Origin: CAVQJU01 sp963729215
GTDB lineage: Bacteria > Acidobacteriota > Vicinamibacteria > Vicinamibacterales > CAVVIG01
Direction of reading: 5' to 3'
Length of the DNA stretch: 64,000 nt
Assembly (NCBI GenBank): GCA_963729215.1
Contig: CAVSND010000015.1
Span: 29,808 to 93,807 of the forward strand
A program made the translations under genes and the position numbers. The notes under the pieces are model-generated. The model was not told the origin of the DNA. It saw only the letters and a program-made list of their open reading frames with translations, and did not search any database. This document shows, one piece after another, positions 1-7,636 of this stretch; within the stretch, counting starts at the first letter, position 1, and every line of letters starts with the position of its first letter.

Positions 1-1
1 A

Positions 2-154
2 CTGCACGTCGGCGCGAACGGTGAGGGCGAAGGGAAGTTGTCCGAGGCGGCGCAGCTCTCGGTTGATGAGAGTCAGGACGTCATCGAGCTACGCGACTAC
101 GCGAATCGGCCGCTGCACTTGGTGATGGTGCGAAGCCTGCTATCTCTGGACTGA
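2..154 (+). CDS. C-terminal end of an unidentified protein (partial)
   Basis: An open frame enters from the left edge and ends at TGA 152-154, giving about 50 residues that finish in MVRSLLSLD. The segment is acidic in the middle and hydrophobic at its end, with no motif that I recognise. No start is visible, so both the reading frame and the product are uncertain. It converges on the minus-strand stress genes to its right. Confidence 0.3.
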   Translation: MHVGANGEGEGKLSEAAQLSVDESQDVIELRDYANRPLHLVMVRSLLSLD

Positions 155-204
155 CGCATGGAAGGCGGGCGCGGGCAGGAGCCCGCGTCCGGTGCCATCG
201 CGAT

Positions 205-377
205 CTACTTCCAGTGGTGAATGTGCGGTTCTTTCGAGGTACCTCGACGCCCGGTTCGCTCGGCACCCCCACGATGATCGGAACGATGGCGTCAACGTCT
301 GGCGGAATCCCGAGCTCGGATTTGGCCTCTGCAGTGTGCAATCTTCCCTTCGTGCGGGCGGTTTCACCGGTGTTCAC
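205..377 (-). pseudogene. Nitroreductase-family C-terminal remnant
   Basis: Read on the minus strand, this piece encodes KSELGIPPDVDAIVPIIVG followed by VPSEPGVEVPRK. That matches the C-terminal strand of FMN-dependent nitroreductases (the pattern is LGIP, then a run of hydrophobics, then VG-P and PRK). One base of frameshift after PRK would give an ending of PHIHHWK and a stop at 205-207, which is also typical of the family. The remaining two thirds of such a protein (roughly 150 residues) is absent: upstream of about position 355 lies unrelated sequence and then another gene. Nitroreductases of this kind commonly sit with universal stress proteins, as here. The family call rests on pattern recognition only. 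Confidence 0.42.
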
Positions 378-385
378 CTTTCGAG

Positions 386-418
386 TGGGGATTTTCCGGC
401 AGTGCTCCGAAAAATCCC
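386..418. promoter_or_regulatory. Hyphenated palindrome, copy 1 (GGGATTTTCCGG...CCGAAAAATCCC)
   Basis: GGGATTTTCCGG, seven bases, then CCGAAAAATCCC form an inverted repeat with 11 of 12 positions paired. A closely similar element lies at 6083-6114 between two divergent sigma-54 promoters. The repeated occurrence beside stress genes makes an activator binding site more likely than a chance hairpin. It lies about 30 bases upstream of the nitroreductase remnant. A transcription terminator for the minus-strand gene to its right is the alternative. Confidence 0.4.
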
Positions 419-461
419 TCGGCAGCGGCGGCGGCCGCCCTAGGCGGCGATGTTTTCAGAG

Positions 462-845
462 TCAGGCGACGGGCCCGTGCGGCGCGCCCGCCGATGATGC
501 CCTTCTCCGTCGTGCGGCTCTGGCGCCCACCCACCCGAGCATGAGACCGATTGGAATGCCGATGGCAACGGCGAGGCCGACGGACTTGAACGGCTCGCGT
601 TTGATCCTGTACTCCGCTTGATCGCGAAGATCCGCGGCGCGTTCGGTGACACGTCGAGCCTTCTTCAACGCTCGCTTTGCGGCGTACACCCCGTCCTCCA
701 CAATGTCAGCGGCCACCGTCTTCAGCAGTTGCGCCTCGTGCGAGAGATGCGCAGCATGGCGAACCGTGTCGACTGCGGTATCGACGGCGCTGCCGAGTGC
801 CGTATCCGGCGCTCTTTTCGCCGTCGGCGAAATTGATGGTGTCAT
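462..845 (-). CDS. DUF883/ElaB-like small membrane-anchored protein
   Basis: This is a 127-residue protein starting at MTPSIS, chosen because GGAGG lies 6 bases upstream of that ATG; a longer frame to 872 lacks such a site. The N-terminal half is helical and charged, with a stretch rich in Lys and Arg around KRALKKARRV. It ends in one hydrophobic segment (VGLAVAIGIPIGLMLGWVGA) followed by an Arg-rich tail. That layout matches the DUF883/ElaB group of ribosome- or membrane-associated stress proteins with a C-terminal anchor. It is the last gene of the minus-strand stress block and probably belongs to that stress response; the exact function is unknown. Confidence 0.6.
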   Translation of the reverse strand: MTPSISPTAKRAPDTALGSAVDTAVDTVRHAAHLSHEAQLLKTVAADIVEDGVYAAKRALKKARRVTERAADLRDQAEYRIKREPFKSVGLAVAIGIPIGLMLGWVGARAARRRRASSAGAPHGPVA

Positions 846-922
846 CTGGACCTCCGGCTTTCGGCTGTGCAAAAGCCGCGCCCGGTCAGACCTGGGGTTT
901 GCCAGAGCGCCGGTTTCGATAG

Positions 923-1810
923 TCAGCTTCTCAGCGTGAGGACCGGGCAGGAGGCCCGTCTGACAACCTCCTGCGTGGTCGATCCAAAGAGCATCATGTC
1001 GAGTGCGCTGCGGCCCTGCACGCCCATCACAATCAGATCCGACTGCTCCGCCGCGGCGACAGCCAGGATTTGGTCAGCGGCCTTCCCGATTACGACCTTT
1101 GACTCCGGCCTGCACCAGTTCCTTACATCGTCGGGAATCAGCGCCGCGAGCTGACGGCGCGCATCCGCTTCCCATTGGCGTCGCTGCTCCGTCGTCTGGA
1201 CCGCGATGCCGGTCTCCTCGTCCAACCACTGCTCGAAGACGTGCAGCAGCGAAAGTCGCGCGTTAGTTTCCTGCGCCAGCGAGAGGGCGAATCGCAGCGC
1301 GGTATTTGATGAATTGGAAAAGTCGACCGGGCAGAGCAGCTGCTCGAATGGCAGCTTCGAGGTCGAAGCGGTCCGGGGCGGCACGGTCATCACAGGGCAG
1401 CTCGCCTTGCGCAGCACTTTCTCCGCCACCGAGCCCAGGACGAATCGTTGGAAGCCGCCTTGACCATGTGTGCCAATCACAATCAGGTCGGCCTCGAGCG
1501 ATTTCGCGTGATCGAGAATCCGGTCGACCGGGTTGCCTTCGTCCACGGCCACGTCCGTCGAAATTCCTGCGGTCGTGGCCGGCGACAACCACATGCGCAA
1601 CTCTTCCTCGAATCGGTGCCAGTTGGTCCGGCCCGCTAACGCCGGCGGGGGAATCGGTATGAACGTGTTGAGCACGACCATGGGATTCCCGACGTGCAAC
1701 GCGATGAGATCGGCTCCATACCATCCAGCGACGGCGATGGCATGCTCCAACGCATGCCGCGAGTTATCCGAGAAGTCGGTCGGACACAGGATGCGACGGA
1801 TCTCGACCAT
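923..1810 (-). CDS. Tandem universal stress protein (two UspA domains)
   Basis: 295 residues made of two UspA folds. Domain 1 (about 1-145) starts with IRRILCPTDFSDNS and carries the nucleotide-binding signature G-THGQ-G then GS at GTHGQGGFQRFVLGS. Domain 2 (about 150-295) starts LLCPVDFSNSSNTAL and has GVQGRSALDMMLFGS. Both signatures are of the ATP-binding G-2x-G-9x-GS type. Cytoplasmic UspA proteins of this kind bind ATP and act in stress survival. The gene overlaps the 3' end of the next upstream USP gene by 47 bases, so it is probably translated from the same mRNA. Confidence 0.9.
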   Translation of the reverse strand: MVEIRRILCPTDFSDNSRHALEHAIAVAGWYGADLIALHVGNPMVVLNTFIPIPPPALAGRTNWHRFEEELRMWLSPATTAGISTDVAVDEGNPVDRILDHAKSLEADLIVIGTHGQGGFQRFVLGSVAEKVLRKASCPVMTVPPRTASTSKLPFEQLLCPVDFSNSSNTALRFALSLAQETNARLSLLHVFEQWLDEETGIAVQTTEQRRQWEADARRQLAALIPDDVRNWCRPESKVVIGKAADQILAVAAAEQSDLIVMGVQGRSALDMMLFGSTTQEVVRRASCPVLTLRS

Positions 1811-2780
1811 GGGAGCCCCCTATCTCTGATACTGGCAAATGTGTGGCCGCTTCTGTCACGGCGCGCTGTTTCAGCGTCAGCACCGGACAATGCGCGCTCC
1901 GGACGACGTGGTTCGTTGTCGATCCGAACAGCGTTGTCTCGAGTGAATTGCGGCCGCGGACGCCCATGATGATGAGATCGGTTGCGTCGGTCTCCGCGGT
2001 CGCGAGAATCTGGCGGTACGGCTTTCCATAGCCGATCTTCGTCTCAGGGCGACACCAGACGCGCACATCATCGGTCACCAGGCCGTTCAGACGCGTGCGC
2101 GCCTCCTCTTCGACAACCGCTCTGAACGCCGGCACATCGAACCGCTGGAGCAGCAGATCGTCTTCGGGCGGCCAGTCGAAGACATGAAGAATCGTCAAAC
2201 GGGCGTCCGCCTCCTGAGCCAGGGAAAAGGCGAATCGCAGGGCTTCAAGCGACGACTCGGAGAAGTCCACCGGGCACAGCAAATGCGTATACGGGACGTT
2301 CGCGGAGGACACAGCCGACGGTGGGACGGTCAGAACGGGACAGGCCGCCTTGCGGAGCACCTTTTCAGCGACCGATCCCAGCATGAATCGCTCGAACCCG
2401 CCCAGGCCGTGGGTGCCCATGACGATCAGGTCGGCCTCGAGCGAGCTCGCCTGGTCGAGAATGCAACGCGCCGGAGAGCCTGCGTCGATCAGCGCCTCTG
2501 TCTTCACGCCCGCCCGCTCTGCGCCTTCCAGCCAGCCGTGAAGCTCCTCTGTGAACGAGCGGCGCAGGTCCGAGGTTGGCGCCTCGACGACAGTCTCGGC
2601 GGGGGCAATCGGCGGAAGCAGAAGCGCGGACTGAATGACGTGCAGCGCGGCGATCGATGATCGGTACCATTTGGCGATCGCGACAGCGTGTCCCAACGCA
2701 TCGCGCGAAATATTCGAGAAATCGATCGCGCATAGAATCCGCCGAATGACGGCCGGGCGGAAGCTCTGAACCTGCTCCAC
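1764..2780 (-). CDS. Tandem universal stress protein (two UspA domains)
   Basis: 338 residues, again two UspA domains. Domain 1 begins IRRILCAIDFSNISRDAL and has GTHGLGGFERFMLGS; domain 2 begins LLCPVDFSESSLEALRF and has GVRGRNSLETTLFGS. It is paralogous to the neighbouring 295-residue protein and probably arose by tandem duplication. The last 25 or so residues are a low-complexity tail (ending SDRLLG) that exists only because the frame runs on into the next gene. A weak sigma-54-like promoter lies 54 bases upstream. The role is inferred as stress survival through ATP binding. Confidence 0.9.
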   Translation of the reverse strand: MEQVQSFRPAVIRRILCAIDFSNISRDALGHAVAIAKWYRSSIAALHVIQSALLLPPIAPAETVVEAPTSDLRRSFTEELHGWLEGAERAGVKTEALIDAGSPARCILDQASSLEADLIVMGTHGLGGFERFMLGSVAEKVLRKAACPVLTVPPSAVSSANVPYTHLLCPVDFSESSLEALRFAFSLAQEADARLTILHVFDWPPEDDLLLQRFDVPAFRAVVEEEARTRLNGLVTDDVRVWCRPETKIGYGKPYRQILATAETDATDLIIMGVRGRNSLETTLFGSTTNHVVRSAHCPVLTLKQRAVTEAATHLPVSEIGGSHGRDPSHPVSDRLLG

Positions 2781-2832
2781 GGATTACCTCGCGTTCTGGC
2801 GGCCGATGGACCGCGATCTCAGTACGGCGTCC

Positions 2833-2848
2833 TGCACGGTTCGGGCCA
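2833..2848 (-). promoter_or_regulatory. Possible sigma-54 promoter (weaker match)
   Basis: On the minus strand the sequence reads TGGCCCGAACCGTGCA. The GG-N10-GC spacing is exact and the -24 TGGC is good, but the -12 element is GTGC rather than TTGC. It is 54 bases before the start of the 338-residue USP gene, a sensible distance. The call is supported mainly by better sigma-54 promoters elsewhere in the same cluster. Confidence 0.35.
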
Positions 2849-2876
2849 TCGCCCGGCTCCAACAACCGCGCCACCC

Positions 2877-5432
2877 TCAGGCCACGCCGCGATAGAAACG
2901 GCTCTTCGTCATTTCAGCGGCGACCACGTACAGCGCGGTGATCGCCACGACCGTGACAAGGACGACACCCGGCAACGGCACGAACCCAAACACATCGACG
3001 AAGGGAAGATAGGGAATGGAAAAGGTCACGACGACGAGCGCCAGGGTTGACCACAGCAGCAGGCGGCCTGGCCGGCTGCGAAAGAAGGGCCGCCGCGTCC
3101 GCACGACCAGCGCAATGACCAGTTCGGTGAGCAACGATTCAACGAACCAGCCCGTTCGGAACACGGCCGGCCCTGACCGAAAGACCAGGAGGAGCGCACC
3201 AAAGGTCAGGAAGTCAAAAATCGAACTGACGACGCCGAACTCCAGCATGAAGCGACCAATGAACCGCATGTTCCAGCGCTGCGGCCGTTCGATCAGCTCC
3301 AAGTCCACGGCGTCGTCGGCGATGCCGATGGCAGGGATGTCGGACAACAAGTTGTTCAAAAGGATCTGGCCGGCCAGGAGCGGTAAGAACGGCAGGAACA
3401 GCGAGGCGGCCGCCATGCTGATCATGTTGCCAAGGTTTGCGCTCATCGTCGTGAGAACGTACTTGAGGGTATTGGCGAAGGTCGTACGGCCTTCCTCGAT
3501 ACCCTGGCGAATGACATCGAGGTCCTGGTCGAGCAGCACGAAGTCCGCGGCGGCTTTGGCCACATCGACCGCGTGCTCGACAGAAAGGCTCGTGTCGGCC
3601 GCGTGCATCGCGGGCGCATCGTTCACACCATCGCCGAGAAAGCCGACAACGTGCCCCATCTTCTTCACGGCCAGGATGATCCGCTCCTTTTGATTCGGAT
3701 CCACTTCCACAAACAGATCCGTGGTCTCCGCGGCGCGCCACAGCGCTTCATCCGACAGACGTTGCAGGTCGGCTCCGGTGAGTACGCGATCCGCCCTCAA
3801 TCCGACCAGGCCAGCGACATGTTGAGTGACCGGCTTGCAGTCTCCAGTGATGACTTTGACGGAGACGCCGAGGGCAGCCAGGCTGCGAATCGCGTCGGCC
3901 GCGTCTTCTTTCGGACGATCGAAAAAGGTGAGGAAGCCGGCAAAGGCGAGTTCGCGTTCCAACTCGCGGCCATACGGAGCTCGCTGTTCCACGGTCCGTT
4001 CGGCCACGGCGAGAACGCGAATGCCCTGCGCGCTCCACGCTTGATAGCGCTCTTCGAGAGCCGCCCTGGACGCGGCATCGAGCACGATGCCGTCGGCCGA
4101 TCGGGTGCAGACGTCGAGCACGTGGTGAAACGCGCCCTTGGTAATCAGAGACGTTCGTCCGTCCGTTGCGACGACGACACTGACACGCTTGCGGACGAAA
4201 TCGAACGGGATTTCGGCGAGCTTGCTGACCGTCGAGAGGTCCGGCGGCGCGGCAGCCAGGATCGCGTCGTCAAGCGGACTCGCCAGTCCGGTTTCGAGCG
4301 CCGCATTCCAGGCGCCCAACTTCCGTACTTCCGTCGACGGCGACCCGGCGGCATCATACGCACCCTCCAGGACCACCACGCCCTCCGTGAGCGTCCCGGT
4401 CTTGTCGGTACAGAGCACATCCATGCTGCCGAGGTTCTCGATGGCCGTGAGGTGCCGCACCAGGACACCGTGGCGCGCCATCATCTGCGAGCCCCGAGCC
4501 AGGTTGACGCTGAGAATGGCGGGGAGCAGCTCGGGGCTGAGCCCCACGGCGAGCGCGATCGCAAACAACAGCGTCTCGATCGGCGGCCGCCCGTTCAACA
4601 CATGAACGATGAAGACGAGAAAGACCATGACCAGCATGGCACTCGTCAGCAGGCGGCCGAACCGGCGGAGGCCCCGATCGAATTCCGTTTCGGGCGGCCG
4701 CAACGTCAAACGCTGGGCGATGCTGCCGAACTGCGTGCTGAGTCCGGTCGCCACGATCACGCAGCGGGCTGTGCCGCTGCGGACGTTGGTTCCGAGAAAG
4801 ACGCAATTCGTCCGATCGCGCAAACCCACCGTCGAGACGACAGAGCCGGGTCGTTTTTCAACGGGAAAACTCTCGCCGGTGAGCACCGCCTCGCTGACGA
4901 AGAAGTCGGCCGCTTCGAGGACAACGCCGTCCGCCGGTACCAGGCTGCCTGCCGACAGCAAAACCACGTCGCCAGGCACAACCTCGGCCGTCGTCAGCTC
5001 AGTCGCGTGACCGTCGCGAAGGACGCGAGCGCGCAGCTGGACGCGCGCCTGCAGGGCCGCTGCCGCCGTCTCCGCGTGGTACTCGCGCGTGTATCCGATA
5101 CCCACGGTGGCCAGCACGATCGAGACGACGATCAGCGCGTCGACCCACTCGCCGGTCATCGCCGATGCCAACGCGGCGAAAACGAGCACCAGCAGCAGCG
5201 GGTTCCGGATTTGGTTGAAAAGCACGCCGGTACGCGTCAGGCTCCGGTGCGCCCGCACCTGGTTCCGCCCGTACAGGCGGAGCCGGCGCACAGCATCTGC
5301 AGCCGACAGGCCGTCACGGCTCGAGTCGAGTTGCTGCAGCAGAGTGTCGGCGTCGGCGGCCCAATACTGATCGTGCACGACGGGCGCGCCGAGATCGCCG
5401 TCAGATCGACGCGACGCCCGCCACCAGTTCAT
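2877..5432 (-). CDS. mgtA: MgtA-type magnesium-translocating P-type ATPase
   Basis: 851 residues with the full P-type ATPase order: cation-ATPase N-terminal region (23-60), actuator motif TGES at 185-188, phosphorylation motif DKTGTLT at 343-349, ITGD, and hinge GDGVNDAPAM. The stretches VGLSPELLPAILSVNLARG and ENLGSMDVLCTDKTG are typical of the P3B (MgtA/MgtB) branch, which imports Mg2+ across the inner membrane using ATP. Six C-terminal membrane segments are visible. The start at 5432 overlaps the stop of the upstream USP gene as ATGA, so the two are translationally coupled. A long extension upstream in the same frame only shadows the USP gene. A CtpF-like cation ATPase is the alternative. 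Confidence 0.88.
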   Translation of the reverse strand: MNWWRASRRSDGDLGAPVVHDQYWAADADTLLQQLDSSRDGLSAADAVRRLRLYGRNQVRAHRSLTRTGVLFNQIRNPLLLVLVFAALASAMTGEWVDALIVVSIVLATVGIGYTREYHAETAAAALQARVQLRARVLRDGHATELTTAEVVPGDVVLLSAGSLVPADGVVLEAADFFVSEAVLTGESFPVEKRPGSVVSTVGLRDRTNCVFLGTNVRSGTARCVIVATGLSTQFGSIAQRLTLRPPETEFDRGLRRFGRLLTSAMLVMVFLVFIVHVLNGRPPIETLLFAIALAVGLSPELLPAILSVNLARGSQMMARHGVLVRHLTAIENLGSMDVLCTDKTGTLTEGVVVLEGAYDAAGSPSTEVRKLGAWNAALETGLASPLDDAILAAAPPDLSTVSKLAEIPFDFVRKRVSVVVATDGRTSLITKGAFHHVLDVCTRSADGIVLDAASRAALEERYQAWSAQGIRVLAVAERTVEQRAPYGRELERELAFAGFLTFFDRPKEDAADAIRSLAALGVSVKVITGDCKPVTQHVAGLVGLRADRVLTGADLQRLSDEALWRAAETTDLFVEVDPNQKERIILAVKKMGHVVGFLGDGVNDAPAMHAADTSLSVEHAVDVAKAAADFVLLDQDLDVIRQGIEEGRTTFANTLKYVLTTMSANLGNMISMAAASLFLPFLPLLAGQILLNNLLSDIPAIGIADDAVDLELIERPQRWNMRFIGRFMLEFGVVSSIFDFLTFGALLLVFRSGPAVFRTGWFVESLLTELVIALVVRTRRPFFRSRPGRLLLWSTLALVVVTFSIPYLPFVDVFGFVPLPGVVLVTVVAITALYVVAAEMTKSRFYRGVA

Positions 5433-5929
5433 CTGACGGCGACAGCTTCGGCCGGGCGGGTCAGCGCCTGTCTGGCCACTGCCGGCGAGCCATGAACGGT
5501 CAGCACCGGACACGGCGCCAGACGCAGGACCCGCTCGGCGACGCTGCCCATGATCACGTGGTTTAAGCCCCGTCGGCCGTGCGTGCCGCACACGACCAGA
5601 TCCACGGCGTGCTCTCTGGCGTACTTGAGTATCTCGTCGGCGGGATCGCCCCAGGCGGTGGCCAGGACGACTTGTTCTGCCCGAAGCCCGGTGGACCCGG
5701 CCACCTTCCCGAGCTGTTGGCGCCCTTCGGCTTCCAGACGCCTGACGATGTGGACGAACTCGGCGCCCGGCGTATAACCGGCCCACGGCTCGCTAAACGG
5801 CGCGGTTGCGACGTGCAAGAGGTGCAGGGATGCGTCGAACGCCGCGGCGAGAGCGGATCCCTGCCGTACCGCCGCGACCGAGCACTCGCTGAAATCAGTC
5901 GCAACGAGGATGTTCTTCAGGGCAATCAT
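5429..5929 (-). CDS. Universal stress protein, single UspA domain
   Basis: 166 residues starting MIALKNILVATDFSE, with AGGAG 7 bases upstream of the ATG. It has one UspA domain, including the ATP-binding signature GTHGRRGLNHVIMGS and the closing strand APCPVLTVHG. It is the first gene of a minus-strand operon: this gene, then mgtA (overlap ATGA), then two tandem USP genes. A sigma-54 promoter lies 80 bases upstream at 6008-6023. Pairing a USP with a magnesium or cation ATPase recalls dormancy and stress regulons of other bacteria. Confidence 0.92.
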   Translation of the reverse strand: MIALKNILVATDFSECSVAAVRQGSALAAAFDASLHLLHVATAPFSEPWAGYTPGAEFVHIVRRLEAEGRQQLGKVAGSTGLRAEQVVLATAWGDPADEILKYAREHAVDLVVCGTHGRRGLNHVIMGSVAERVLRLAPCPVLTVHGSPAVARQALTRPAEAVAVR

Positions 5930-6007
5930 GTTGAGCTCCTTCAGAAACGGCCGACGGATGCGGCGGCATGGCCGCCGCATCATGCTCCGCTCGTCGCGTG
6001 TACGCGA

Positions 6008-6023
6008 GGCAACGATCATGCCA
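6008..6023 (-). promoter_or_regulatory. Sigma-54 promoter of the usp-mgtA operon
   Basis: The minus strand reads TGGCATGATCGTTGCC, matching the -24/-12 consensus TGGCAC-N5-TTGC with exact GG-N10-GC spacing. Predicted transcription starts near 5997, about 68 bases before the USP start codon. A palindromic candidate activator site is centred about 100 bases upstream of that start. Confidence 0.65.
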
Positions 6024-6082
6024 GTGAATTGCCTCGTGAGATGCCGGAATTGACGCGCGGATGCGGAGTGGGTCCACGTCGA

Positions 6083-6114
6083 TGGGGACTTTCCCGCGCT
6101 GCGAGGAAAAACCC
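6083..6114. promoter_or_regulatory. Hyphenated palindrome, copy 2: candidate shared upstream activator site
   Basis: GGGACTTTCC, then a spacer, then GGAAAAACCC; 8 of 10 arm positions are complementary. It resembles the element at 386-418 in both arms and spacing. It lies between two divergent sigma-54 promoters, about 100 and 87 bases from their predicted starts, which is where NtrC-family activators bind. The binding protein is not known. Confidence 0.5.
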
Positions 6115-6158
6115 GCTGAAGTCGGCGGTTGAACGGGCCGTCCGAGGGGCAGGGCTTC

Positions 6159-6174
6159 TGGCGCACGTCTTGCT
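6159..6174 (+). promoter_or_regulatory. Sigma-54 promoter of the TraR/DksA-like gene
   Basis: The plus strand reads TGGCGCACGTCTTGCT, with exact GG-N10-GC spacing, a good TGGC at -24 and TTGC at -12. The predicted start is near 6185, 37 bases before the ATG at 6222. It diverges from the sigma-54 promoter at 6008-6023. Confidence 0.6.
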
Positions 6175-6221
6175 CTTTCATCGGGCGGAATACCAGTCAA
6201 GCGACGAAGCCGGGTGTGATT

Positions 6222-6542
6222 ATGTCGAATGACAATGCCGTGAAAGTGCAACTACAGCAGCGGCTCGCCGACCTGTTGCCGCGAGTCGGGAGAATTCAAG
6301 GCGATCTCCGGTCGGCACACGATCGCGATTGGCCGGAACGCGCGAACGAGTTGCAGAATGACGAAGTCCTCGAAGGCCTGGACGAGATGGCGCTCGGGGA
6401 AGTCCGGCGAATCCGCGAGGCGCTGGAGCGCATTGACGGTGGAACCTACGGCGTGTGCGCGCGGTGTGGCCGGCCCATTGGCGCCGCGCGCCTGACAGCC
6501 GTCCCAACCGCAGTCACATGCGTGCGGTGCGCGGTGACATGA
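6222..6542 (+). CDS. TraR/DksA-type C4 zinc-finger protein
   Basis: 106 residues from MSNDNAVKVQL. A helical N-terminal half is followed by a four-cysteine zinc finger, CARC-17 residues-CVRC, near the C-terminus (GTYGVCARCGRPIGAARL). Proteins of this family bind RNA polymerase through the secondary channel or act as small transcription modulators. The motif preceding the finger (RIREALERIDGGTYG) is the usual TraR/DksA linker. The start at 6222 was preferred because the upstream part of the frame is Arg/Cys-rich and not family-like; the ribosome site is weak. The stop overlaps the next gene as ATGA. Sigma-54 control is suggested by the promoter at 6159-6174. Confidence 0.82.
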   Translation: MSNDNAVKVQLQQRLADLLPRVGRIQGDLRSAHDRDWPERANELQNDEVLEGLDEMALGEVRRIREALERIDGGTYGVCARCGRPIGAARLTAVPTAVTCVRCAVT

Positions 6543-7516
6543 CCATGTCGCTGCCGGCGAGGGTCGTGCATGGCTTCCGGTGCTTGTCGCGGCCGCCCTC
6601 GGGGAGCGCTCGTCACTCCCCTTCCTGGCGTGTGCCGCTGATTGCGCTTGCGATATGCGCGATCTCGCGCGCGGCCTTCGCGCAGTCAGCGAGCGGCCCA
6701 ATCGAGGAGCCGCGCGTTGAGTTCTGGGGCGCGGTTACCCCGGGACAGCCGGGACCGAGCGGGAGCATCGTCTCGGCCTATTCCCCGCCGCTTCTCCTGG
6801 ACGGCAGCGACTACACGAGCCATGCCTCGCAGACCGTGATGTTCGATGGGCAAGCCCATGTCGGCCTGGAGGCGGGAGCCAACCTGTTCTTCGCCCGCCA
6901 CGCCGGTCTGCAACTGCTCTTCGATCGCCAATCGCCCGACCTGGAAGGGACGAACGGGCCTTACGACGTGACGCTGAATTACATCAGCCGTCCTCCGCCG
7001 GACAACCAGGCGATACCAGTGACGGTAAATAAATCGACTCCCTGGCCCGACACGACCGGATCGATCACGCAGTCGACCTTCAGCGTGAATGGCGTCGTGC
7101 GCGTGGGGACCTCGAGCCGGATCGACGCAACGCTCTCCGGAGGCTTGAGTATTCAGCGGTTGAGCGGCACCGTCGAGCCGGTCGGTTTCACGCAGTACAA
7201 TCTCGGCGGTCACTCGGTGCTTTTTGAAAACGAGTATCTCCTCGCGATGTCGCTCGAGCCCATGAGCGCGGTCGGCTTCAATCTCGGCGGCGACCTGAAC
7301 GTGCACGTCGCGAGGCATGTGGCCTTGCTGTTCGGTTACCGCTATTTCGGCGGGCCCTCGGTCGATATGCCGGTTCACGTCGCTTCCGTTCTCAATCCAG
7401 AGGAGATCACGTTCGCCCAGACGATCGCCGACATCGAGCGGTGGATGGCCCCGGCGCCTGCGCAGGTGCACATCGGCGGTTGGCACGTTCTCGCGGGAGT
7501 GAAGGTAAGGCCCTGA
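6539..7516 (+). CDS. Secreted outer-membrane beta-barrel protein, unknown function
   Basis: About 325 residues starting at MTMSLPARVV, overlapping the stop of the zinc-finger gene. An unusually distant signal sequence (VPLIALAICAISRAAFAQ) precedes the mature part at SASGPIEEP. The body alternates polar and hydrophobic residues with frequent aromatic and Gly positions (GLEAGANLFFARHAGLQLLF, VALLFGYRYFGG), as in small outer-membrane barrels. The C-terminus GGWHVLAGVKVRP looks like a final strand, though without a terminal Phe. Translational coupling to a transcription modulator is odd and suggests shared stress control. Confidence 0.62.
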   Translation: MTMSLPARVVHGFRCLSRPPSGSARHSPSWRVPLIALAICAISRAAFAQSASGPIEEPRVEFWGAVTPGQPGPSGSIVSAYSPPLLLDGSDYTSHASQTVMFDGQAHVGLEAGANLFFARHAGLQLLFDRQSPDLEGTNGPYDVTLNYISRPPPDNQAIPVTVNKSTPWPDTTGSITQSTFSVNGVVRVGTSSRIDATLSGGLSIQRLSGTVEPVGFTQYNLGGHSVLFENEYLLAMSLEPMSAVGFNLGGDLNVHVARHVALLFGYRYFGGPSVDMPVHVASVLNPEEITFAQTIADIERWMAPAPAQVHIGGWHVLAGVKVRP

Positions 7517-7636
7517 CGCGGCAAGACATAATCACACTGCCGTCCGCCGCTAAAAATCCCGCGCTCCGATTGGGAGGTTCCGCAATCGCGGGTATCCGCT
7601 CGGGATAGATCGGCCTGGGTATTCCAGGCAGCGGTG

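Noticed and set aside
868..883. Sigma-54-like spacing on the minus strand before the DUF883-like gene
   Set aside because: GG-N10-GC is present, but -24 is GGGC and the predicted start would leave only about 12 bases before the ATG, too short to hold the ribosome site comfortably.
3573..5495. 640-residue open frame opposite mgtA
   Set aside because: Composition is Arg/Gln/Asp-rich with no motif; it mirrors the strong mgtA frame and is a GC-rich shadow.
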